Assembly: GCA_964645405.1 (NCBI GenBank)
Contig: CAZYCA010000024.1
Location: 1 to 30,551 of the forward strand
From: JAMWDF01 sp964645405
Lineage (GTDB): Bacteria > Ratteibacteria > UBA8468 > B48-G9 > DSTR01
Reading direction: 5' to 3'
Length of the DNA: 30,551 nt
The notes under the pieces are model-generated. The model searched no databases. It was not told the DNA's origin and was given only the letters and a program-made list of their open reading frames with translations. Position 1 is the stretch's first letter, and every line of letters starts with the position of its first letter. Positions 24,998 to 30,551 of this stretch are shown in pieces. Made by a program: the position numbers and the translations under genes.

Positions 24998-25222
24998 CTA
25001 TTTCTTCATCTCCTGAACCAGTTGCTGAACCAAATTTAAGGTCTTTTTAGCTTCTTTCCGGTCCAGTTTCTCTATAGCAAAACCAGCGTGGACAATGACA
25101 TAATCCCCTAACTGGACTTTTTCCACCAGGTCCAGCCTGATTTTCCTTCTGACACCGTCTAACTCCACAGTAGCTGTCAATCCCTTTTTCTGGATAACCT
25201 TCATAGGTACAGCCAGACACAT
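24998..25222 (-). CDS. hypC: Hydrogenase maturation chaperone HypC/HupF family
   Basis: 74 residues, typical size. It starts MCLAVP, where Cys2 is the essential residue that binds the Fe(CN)2CO unit carried with HypD and hands it to the NiFe-hydrogenase large subunit. VQLGDYVIVHAGFAIEKLD is the conserved OB-fold closing motif. AGGGGGA sits before the ATG and a consensus promoter lies just upstream. No other hyp gene or hydrogenase subunit is in the window, so this is an isolated copy; the rest of the set must be elsewhere or absent. It is convergent with the GHL6 gene. Confidence 0.95.
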   Translation of the reverse strand: MCLAVPMKVIQKKGLTATVELDGVRRKIRLDLVEKVQLGDYVIVHAGFAIEKLDRKEAKKTLNLVQQLVQEMKK

Positions 25223-25249
25223 CTTTCCCCCTGGTACTTTTTCTACCTG

Positions 25250-25278
25250 AATTTATCCTTTTTCCTCCCCCCTGTCAA
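25250..25278 (-). promoter_or_regulatory. Promoter of hypC
   Basis: Minus strand: TTGACA (25273-25278), 17-bp purine-rich spacer, TAAATT (25250-25255). Leader about 20 nt, containing the ribosome binding site. This supports hypC being transcribed alone. Confidence 0.7.
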
Positions 25279-25527
25279 AAAGAAATTCTTCTCTCCATCT
25301 GAAAGCAGGAAAAAGTAGTGGTTATCTTCAGTTCACCCTACCTGACACTGGTAAAAAGCCCGTTGTATATTAAAATTCTGTTTTCTTATCAATCGTTCAA
25401 GTTTTCCTTCTCTTCCATTCCCTTGGCTGCCTTTTGCCCTCTTTCTGCCTTTTCCTTCCTGCTTATTTTTACTGCACACTTAATCGGCAGGAGATAAATT
25501 TTTTAGGATACCCTGCTGAGTCCTCCA
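25279..25527. other. Intergenic region with pyrimidine-rich tract
   Basis: No credible ORF or RNA gene is seen between hypC and herA. From about 25401 to 25480 the plus strand is almost all C and T with imperfect repeats of CTGCCTTTT. I see only a weak long-loop hairpin after the herA stop (GCAGG/CCTGC), not a good terminator. Confidence 0.4.
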
Positions 25528-26787
25528 TTAATACTTTCGTGGTGGCGCCAGCAGTCCATTAACTTCAAGAAAAGTATCAGGATTATTGAAGGCAGTAAAA
25601 AAAAGCGGCGTTCCGGAAAAAGATAAAGGGGAAACCGGCCCTATTGTCATAAATGAGTATTGTCGGGAAGTACTATCCAGGGCACTATGGGGGTCAGAAA
25701 AGGATTGATAAAGTTGAAGTGTTCCTTCATCATGGCCAGCAAGATCCATCAGACTTAAAAATTCTGTGCCAAACGCAAGACCAAAACCAAAGAAGAAAAT
25801 TCTAAGTTGGGCGATAATTTCTCTATGCAGACTGGAGAGTGTTTGACTTATAAACATCCATCCCAGGCCATACTTTCTTGTGGTTCTCACTGCATCAAGC
25901 AGAGTATTTCTCAGATGCTCCTGTTTTTCGTTTTCAATTCTATCCTTGGGGGCAAGACGATGTGCTTCATCTATTATGACAAGGGTGTTTAAAGATTTAC
26001 TTTCCCGATATAAACTTTCTGCGGAATCCCGGAGTGCATCCAGCAATCTCTTTATCACAATTGCCTGAACGGTATCATTCCAGAAAAGCCCTGTTGCCAT
26101 TTCCCTGGATAAGTCAATTATTACGATTGGTCTGCTTTCTCCCCAGAAGTTAAATGTCTGTCTGACCAGTTCCTCAATTGTTATTGCACCCCTTCTTTTA
26201 ATCTTAAAAAGTTCTGCCACAGGTGACCAGAAGTTATTAAAAAATTCTTCCTGGTTAGATTTTCTAAGAACCGTCTTGAATCTTTCTCGTGAAGCATACG
26301 TTCTGTAGAACTGTACCTGAATATCTTGAGAATCAAGTATCTGCCAGGCTTTTTTGAAGGATTCTTTTTGATACAGATTTTCCAGTAAAATGCCGGATTT
26401 TTTTAGTTCTTCAGCCAGTATTTCACAGGCGATCCTTCTGTTATCACCTTTGGGAATAGAGAGCCTTTCAAAGAAAGGAGACTCATACAGAATTTCGGGA
26501 AAGAGGTCCCACTTATCAACTACCAGGTTTCTTATGCTTTTAACTATGACTTCCCTTTTCATCAAGGGGAAAATTTTTGAAAAATTCAAGGGAAAACCCT
26601 CTGCGGTTAAATCTCCTGATACATTCTTTGAAAATTCTCCTTGCGGGTCGATAACAAATATCGCCATCCGGGGATGTTTTGCGTATCCAGTGAGAGCCAT
26701 TTTAGCCAGCACTGATTTTCCGGATCCTGTTTTACCGAAAATTCCGATGTGGTAGGCTTCACCGGCACCGCCCTGGGGCTGGCTCAA
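25528..26787 (-). CDS. herA: HerA-type hexameric DNA-translocase ATPase, C-terminal part of a frameshifted gene
   Basis: 419 residues if read from the TTG at 26787, but this is the ATPase half of one HerA gene. It has Walker A GKTGSGKS (residues 18-25), IFVIDPQGEF after it, Walker B LVIIDEAHRLAP, and RTTRKYGLGWMFISQTLSSL with the sensor/arginine region. HerA pumps DNA for the NurA nuclease during end resection; the nurA gene lies just upstream. The frame stays open upstream of the TTG and reads NFLFGLNILSQPQGG into the ATPase. The HAS-barrel half, in another frame, stops at 26759. Removing one A at 26810-26812 joins both into about 629 residues. So the gene is either broken, hit by a one-base sequence error, or, less likely, expressed by +1 frameshifting. 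Confidence 0.88.
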   Translation of the reverse strand: MSQPQGGAGEAYHIGIFGKTGSGKSVLAKMALTGYAKHPRMAIFVIDPQGEFSKNVSGDLTAEGFPLNFSKIFPLMKREVIVKSIRNLVVDKWDLFPEILYESPFFERLSIPKGDNRRIACEILAEELKKSGILLENLYQKESFKKAWQILDSQDIQVQFYRTYASRERFKTVLRKSNQEEFFNNFWSPVAELFKIKRRGAITIEELVRQTFNFWGESRPIVIIDLSREMATGLFWNDTVQAIVIKRLLDALRDSAESLYRESKSLNTLVIIDEAHRLAPKDRIENEKQEHLRNTLLDAVRTTRKYGLGWMFISQTLSSLHREIIAQLRIFFFGFGLAFGTEFLSLMDLAGHDEGTLQLYQSFSDPHSALDSTSRQYSFMTIGPVSPLSFSGTPLFFTAFNNPDTFLEVNGLLAPPRKY

Positions 26788-27418
26788 AATGTTTAAACCA
26801 AAAAGGAAGTTTCACCCTGGACCCATAAACACTCCCGAGATAGAAGATTTCACTTCTGTGTTTCGCCAGCAGCATGTCCAGAACTTTGTCAGTCATCAAG
26901 TAGATTGGTGTTCCTGTGGAAGGTACTGTTCCAAGAATTCCTGCATCAAATTTGTCGTTCTCATGCTTGAAAATTGCGCTTACACTCATATCACCAAGAT
27001 GAGTATCCTGAAGGTCACTTAGAGGACTTACATATCCTTTCTGTCTTATAACGGACTTAATAGTGGCATCTTCCAGCCAGATATTTCTAAGCTTAATTTC
27101 AGCAATTTGACCGATTGCATAATGTGGTTTACCGTCCTGCATAAATTTAAAAAAAGTAAGCTCGCCCACAAGCCTTTTTCCAGCAGCTGTACCAAGAATA
27201 TTAAGAAATAGCTTATTGGTTGAAGAAGGAGAACCGATTGTTGCAATTTTTTCTGACGATTCTATTACCAGATTAAAGTCTTCCTTTTTCTCGGTAATTT
27301 TGTCTTCAGTTGTTACCTTTTTCGCCGGTAGTTCCTTTTCCGCATCCCAGCCACATTCCTTATGAAAGTACCAGTACTGAGGAATTTCCTTACCGCATTT
27401 AGGACATTTTTTGTTCAT
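26759..27418 (-). CDS. herA: HerA N-terminal part: zinc ribbon plus HAS-barrel, frameshifted
   Basis: The true start is the ATG at 27418 (MNKKCPKC), with GGAGG 8 bases before it; an ATG in the same frame 11 codons earlier is not needed. A zinc-ribbon-like knot holds C5, C8, H19 and C22 (CPKCGK...FHKEC). A charged linker follows to about residue 45. Residues of about 55-200 form the HAS-barrel found at the N-terminus of HerA (GKRLVGELTFFKF, HYAIGQIAEIKL, DAGILGTVPS, FYLGSVYGSRV). After VKL the frame leads to LPFWFKHFEPAPGRCR and a stop, which is out of keeping with HerA. This tail is probably produced only by the frameshift. The zinc ribbon is not typical of archaeal HerA. Its start lies a few bases after the nurA stop, so the two are one operon. 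Confidence 0.8.
   Translation of the reverse strand: MNKKCPKCGKEIPQYWYFHKECGWDAEKELPAKKVTTEDKITEKKEDFNLVIESSEKIATIGSPSSTNKLFLNILGTAAGKRLVGELTFFKFMQDGKPHYAIGQIAEIKLRNIWLEDATIKSVIRQKGYVSPLSDLQDTHLGDMSVSAIFKHENDKFDAGILGTVPSTGTPIYLMTDKVLDMLLAKHRSEIFYLGSVYGSRVKLPFWFKHFEPAPGRCR
26810..26812 (-). other. One-base frameshift inside herA
   Basis: The minus strand reads GTGAAACTTCC. With AA instead of AAA, the HAS-barrel frame runs on as GSRVNFLFGLNILSQPQGG and into Walker A without a break. The whole gene would then span 27418 to 25528, about 629 residues. Confidence 0.8.
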
Positions 27419-27422
27419 GGAG

Positions 27423-28562
27423 TTACCCTCCAGTCTCGGTCTTATAACCATGCATATTGAAAAGAATATGTGCTATGTCATCTTTGTGCAATTCAACCAT
27501 TTTCCGTGTTGCTATTTGTCTGAATGCAGGAAGGGCATGCCCGATACTTCTGACCATTCTATCAGCAATATACAAAGGGTATGGTTCAATAATACCGGGT
27601 GTCCCACACTGATATTTAATACCCTGGAGCATAAGGGAGAGCCTGGCAGAATTTTTTGCAATTGATGCAGCTACTTCCACCCTTAAAGCGGGGGTCCAGC
27701 TGAAAGGTTTGTAGTAAACAACATGTATCTCTCCAAGTGCAGCCCAGATTCTTTCTAACATCTTCTGGGAATCGCTACCAACCTGCATACTCTCAAAGTC
27801 AACATTTTGCAGAACGTTATCCGCCGGAACAGGATTTGTAAATTCCCCCGGCAATAACACCATTGTAAGAATTGTTTTATCGTCATACTGAGTTGGCCAG
27901 TTAAATAAACGGGCAATTTCGCCCATGGTGGAATACTTTGGTATGCTGACACACAGTTTATCTGTGCGGCTGGATTCCAGAATTGTTGTGTAGGAGGAGA
28001 GAAATTCCCAAAAGTTTTTTTTCATCTCCTGACAGATGGCAGTATTTTCACACTCCTGCCACCTGTTCATTCCCTGTTTAGTAGCTATTAATGGTGTCAC
28101 GAATGAACCATCCAGCAAAACCATTTCCTGCGGAGACTTTGCTGCAAGTTCAACTTCCATTTTAACCATCAGCGCCCTTACCAGTGTTTCCGTTGCAGCA
28201 TGATGTTTTTCCGGACCAACAAAAACCGCGTATTTTGGTGGGACCAGGCCTTTTTTTTCCAGATAGGGGTCCAGGCCTTCTATGGCTACCGCAGCACAGG
28301 CTATAAAATCAACAGCAAGAAGTTTCTCCACAGCATAAGCGCCGTCAACACCACAGATAGTTGGTATACCTTTATATGTTACCTCTGAATCTCGTTTCAG
28401 AATATTCTGTTTTTGCAGAAGGTTACGAATTTCATTTTTGTGCTTCTCAACTTCTTTGAAAGAATTATAAAGGAAGGCACCAGCATCCTCACTCCTGGAA
28501 AGCATTTCCTCAACCAGAGCTTCTGGCAATTCCGGGAAACAAGACTGGTCAAGACTATCCAC
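27423..28562 (-). CDS. nurA: NurA-family 5'-3' nuclease
   Basis: 379 residues from a GTG. NurA degrades DNA ends together with HerA, a system best known from archaea and found in some bacteria. Candidate catalytic residues of the RNase-H-like NurA fold are D73 (ICGVDGAYAVEKL), E136/E138 (KMEVELA), D151 (MVLLDGSFVTPL), and Y331 and H342 near the end (YPLYIADRMVRSIGHALPAF). The N-terminal 60 residues are helical. A promoter (TTGACA-N17-GATACT) lies 60-90 bp upstream, and the ribosome binding site is weak (GGGA). herA follows directly, so both halves of the machine are encoded together. It could serve recombination repair or act in defence; context does not decide. Confidence 0.88.
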   Translation of the reverse strand: MDSLDQSCFPELPEALVEEMLSRSEDAGAFLYNSFKEVEKHKNEIRNLLQKQNILKRDSEVTYKGIPTICGVDGAYAVEKLLAVDFIACAAVAIEGLDPYLEKKGLVPPKYAVFVGPEKHHAATETLVRALMVKMEVELAAKSPQEMVLLDGSFVTPLIATKQGMNRWQECENTAICQEMKKNFWEFLSSYTTILESSRTDKLCVSIPKYSTMGEIARLFNWPTQYDDKTILTMVLLPGEFTNPVPADNVLQNVDFESMQVGSDSQKMLERIWAALGEIHVVYYKPFSWTPALRVEVAASIAKNSARLSLMLQGIKYQCGTPGIIEPYPLYIADRMVRSIGHALPAFRQIATRKMVELHKDDIAHILFNMHGYKTETGG

Positions 28563-28623
28563 TCTTTCCCGCCAGTTTCTAAAACATAATCTGCTGAATG
28601 TTCTGATTAAATCTGCCCGTTAT

Positions 28624-28652
28624 AGTATCAGGCAATTTTCTTCCTCTGTCAA
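28624..28652 (-). promoter_or_regulatory. Promoter of nurA-herA
   Basis: Minus strand: TTGACA (28647-28652), 17 bp, GATACT (28624-28629). Start near 28617, leader about 55 nt. The rest of the 262-bp gap to 28824 shows no further clear structure. Confidence 0.55.
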
Positions 28653-28811
28653 GCATAAAAAGGGAAACCTTGATGCAGCAGTGGCCATAAAAATTTTGCT
28701 GTGAGAACGAATTCAGCCGGAGCAGTGGTTGTCAAATCTTCCTGCCCTTTCAAGGCTGAAGATTCACCAGCAACTGGTCCCAGGAAGTATCCCTGTCCGC
28801 CTGAGAAAAGA

Positions 28812-28817
28812 TATAAT
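28812..28817 (+). promoter_or_regulatory. Perfect -10 box, leaderless type, before the small membrane ORF
   Basis: TATAAT at 28812-28817, seven bases, then ATG at 28825. No convincing -35 box is seen at 16-18 bp spacing and no Shine-Dalgarno is present. Confidence 0.5.
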
Positions 28818-28824
28818 TTAAAGT

Positions 28825-28983
28825 ATGAACCTTTTTGCAGTTTTCCTCTCCGGCAGGTTTCAGGCGCATATGCGGAATGAGCCCGGCATAAGCTATCTCG
28901 TTACTTTCCAGCTGGCATTGTGTTTTGGGTTTATAGCTGTGGCAATTTTTTTAGAGGCTATTAACATCCTGCGAGCCGGTTAG
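28825..28983 (+). CDS. Small membrane protein (52 aa)
   Basis: An ORF of 52 codons from ATG to TAG. After a polar start it contains one strong hydrophobic stretch, YLVTFQLALCFGFIAVAIFL (residues 24-43), so it is a single-span membrane protein. The stop directly abuts the ATG of the spermidine-synthase-like gene (TAG-ATG), which implies cotranscription and coupled translation. I do not recognise a family. It may be an accessory subunit of the larger membrane protein. The perfect -10 box before it and the tight coupling are the reasons to accept it. Confidence 0.6.
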   Translation: MNLFAVFLSGRFQAHMRNEPGISYLVTFQLALCFGFIAVAIFLEAINILRAG

Positions 28984-30551
28984 ATGAGAAAGACTCTGAG
29001 GATAGCTATATTAACTATGGGGTTTAGCGGAGTGGTTGCCCGGATGCTTTTGCTGAGGGAGATGCTGGTTGTTTTTTCTGGCAACGAACTTTCTATCGGT
29101 ATTATTCTTGCTAACTGGCTTGTTCTTGAGGCGTGCGGAAGCTTTTTCCTCGGTAAGAAAGCCGAAAACACGGCAAACAAAATTGAAAAATTTGCTCTTA
29201 TAACCATTCTCTTTTCTTTATTCCTGCCAGCATCCGTCTATTTGACGCGCCTGGCAAGGAACATTTTAGGTGTCTCCATAGGCGAAGGAATAGGATTTCT
29301 GCCGATGCTGTATTTTTCTTTTCTCCTTCTTTTACCCGTAAGTGTAACCCACGGCGCACTCTTTACCTTCAGTTGCAGGATATACTCTATGTTCTCCAGC
29401 ACAGGTGTATCCTCTATTGGCAAAGTCTATATCTACGAGACAGTCGGTACAATTATCGGGGGAATCGTCTGGACATATCTTTTAATCCCTTATCTCCATG
29501 CTTTTCACATGGCAGCATGTGTGTCTGCCTTGAATTTTTTCGTCTGTTCTGCTTTACTTCTTCCTGACTGGAAAACCGGCGGGTTTTATCAAAAAGCACT
29601 TACAGTCCTATCATTTGTATTGCTTTTCTCAGCCGGATATTTGATTTCTGGGAAAGGCGCGGATAGACTGCACCGTTTATCAGTAAATGCTCAGTGGAAA
29701 ACCCAGAATGTAGTCCATTATCAGAACTCCATCTACGGTAATATCTGCGTCACCGAAAGCAGTGGACAATACACTTTTTTCTACGACGGCATTCCCTATA
29801 TTGTGATGCCTGTTCCTGATATAGTCTTTGTTGAAGAATTTGTCCATCTTCCGCTTCTTTCGCATCCGCACCCTGAAAAACTGCTTGTCCTGAGCGGCGG
29901 AGCAGGCGGGGTGATAAACGAGATTTTAAAACATCCATCGGTGGAACTGGTGGAATATGCGGAACTTGACCCTTTTCTGCTGGACCTTGTAAGAAAATTT
30001 CCCACACCTGTGACAGAGGCTGAATTAAACGACAGACGGGTGAAAACCAGGCATGTTGACGGCAGAATTTTTCTCAGAAGCAGCAGAGGTAAATATGATT
30101 TAATTTTAGTCGGGCTGTCAGAACCGTCAGATTTGCAGACAAACAGGTTCTTTACAGAGGAATTCTTTTCTCTGGCGAAAGAGAAACTAAAAGAATCCGG
30201 CATCCTGGTAATTACTTTAACCGGTTCTCTCACTTACCTGAATCAGGAGTTGAGAAATCTTAACGCGTGCATCTTCCATACGCTTGAAGGGGTATTCCCT
30301 TATGTGCGGGTAATTCCCGGCGACGGAAGAAACATCTTCCTTGCATCAGATTCAGCAGAAAGTGCCCTGCATGACAACTCACTGCTTGCCGAGAGATTGA
30401 CCCGGCGGAAAATTGAGGCAAACCTTACTATTCCCTGGCATATGGCGTATAAAATGCACCCGCACTGGGCAGGCTGGTTTCAGGAGTTCATTGCAGAAGC
30501 AACTGAAAAAACTAATCATGACTTCAAGCCGCTGGGGATGTTTTACAGCAT
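28984..30551 (+). CDS. Membrane-anchored spermidine-synthase-like protein (3' partial)
   Basis: The frame is open from ATG 28984 to the window end, at least 522 residues. The first 230 or so residues form about six or seven membrane helices, opening with GFSGVVARMLLLREMLVVFS and NELSIGIILANWLVLEACGS. The soluble part is a Rossmann methyltransferase-like fold of the spermidine synthase family: KTQNVVHYQNSIYGNI, LVLSGGAGGVINEIL for nucleotide-type cofactor binding, EYAELDP as acidic loop, and DGRIFLRSSRGKYDLILVG. The catalytic Asp normally after YDxIxxD is Gly here (ILVGLSEPS), so polyamine synthesis is doubtful. Such fused membrane proteins are widespread in uncultured bacteria with no known reaction. 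It directly follows the 52-residue ORF. Confidence 0.85.
   Translation, partial: MRKTLRIAILTMGFSGVVARMLLLREMLVVFSGNELSIGIILANWLVLEACGSFFLGKKAENTANKIEKFALITILFSLFLPASVYLTRLARNILGVSIGEGIGFLPMLYFSFLLLLPVSVTHGALFTFSCRIYSMFSSTGVSSIGKVYIYETVGTIIGGIVWTYLLIPYLHAFHMAACVSALNFFVCSALLLPDWKTGGFYQKALTVLSFVLLFSAGYLISGKGADRLHRLSVNAQWKTQNVVHYQNSIYGNICVTESSGQYTFFYDGIPYIVMPVPDIVFVEEFVHLPLLSHPHPEKLLVLSGGAGGVINEILKHPSVELVEYAELDPFLLDLVRKFPTPVTEAELNDRRVKTRHVDGRIFLRSSRGKYDLILVGLSEPSDLQTNRFFTEEFFSLAKEKLKESGILVITLTGSLTYLNQELRNLNACIFHTLEGVFPYVRVIPGDGRNIFLASDSAESALHDNSLLAERLTRRKIEANLTIPWHMAYKMHPHWAGWFQEFIAEATEKTNHDFKPLGMFYS

Noticed and set aside
26791..26797. TTTAAAC heptamer in herA as a -1 frameshift site
   Set aside because: The heptamer is in register (T TTA AAC) with the downstream ATPase frame, not with the upstream one. 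The needed change is +1, so a classic -1 slip here cannot join the two halves.
27419..27451. Start of HerA at the ATG at 27451 (MVIRPRL)
   Set aside because: It lies inside the end of nurA; the ATG at 27418 has a GGAGG site at good spacing and begins directly at the zinc ribbon.
28980..30233. Several short minus-strand ORFs (28980-29207, 29238-29423, 29680-29871, 29750-30007, 29796-30233)
   Set aside because: All are antisense to the run-off spermidine-synthase-like gene, whose frame is open through the window end with clear family motifs.
1..30551. CRISPR arrays, tRNA, rRNA, insertion sequences, attachment sites
   Set aside because: I looked for regular repeats, cloverleaf ends and transposase motifs on both strands and saw none.

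Overview
The window looks like a chromosomal segment of an uncultured bacterium of moderate GC. The best guess is the Lentisphaerae/PVC or Omnitrophica-like part of the tree. The reasons are three pseudopilin-like proteins with the H-x(n)-DG signature next to glycoside hydrolases, DUF4838-, GHL6- and GH116-type enzymes, UroD-like proteins used outside haem synthesis, and a NurA-HerA pair. No rRNA, tRNA or ribosomal protein gene is present, so this placement is inference. Genes are tightly packed, with 4-8 bp overlaps in operons and convergent gaps of 5, 11 and 15 bp.

Region 1 (1-1310, + strand): a PHP-domain protein cut by the left edge, followed by a mutarotase-like C-terminal part.

Region 2 (1316-15910, all - strand): a carbohydrate-utilisation locus read right to left. 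A LacI-family regulator leads (15910), then a pseudopilin, a LamG-type lectin protein and a 1158-residue secreted CBM9-like/GH123-like hydrolase. A second promoter near 9700 drives two more pseudopilins, a DUF4838 hydrolase, a ribokinase-like kinase, an (alpha/alpha)-barrel glycosidase-like protein and an AstE/AspA-type zinc hydrolase. The proteins with signal peptides or prepilin leaders cluster at the promoter-proximal end, and the catabolic enzymes that follow look cytoplasmic.

Region 3 (15911-24981): a 350-bp intergenic stretch with divergent promoters and two hairpins followed by T runs, then a UroD-like protein (+). A convergent GH116 gene (-) follows. Next comes a divergent promoter pair with a dyad, and a + strand row of a secreted SNase-like nuclease, a second UroD-like protein, a GH32-type hydrolase and a GHL6 hydrolase. 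No sugar transporter is present anywhere in the window.

Region 4 (24998-30551): genes of different character. There is an orphan hypC (-) and a nurA-herA pair (-) in which herA carries a one-base frameshift. At the right edge (+) a 52-residue membrane protein overlaps nothing but directly abuts a membrane-anchored spermidine-synthase-like protein that runs off the window.

Promoters of the TTGACA-N17-TATAAT type are readable at most operon starts. At three of them the -10 box lies 6-7 bp before the ATG with no Shine-Dalgarno, which suggests leaderless mRNAs.
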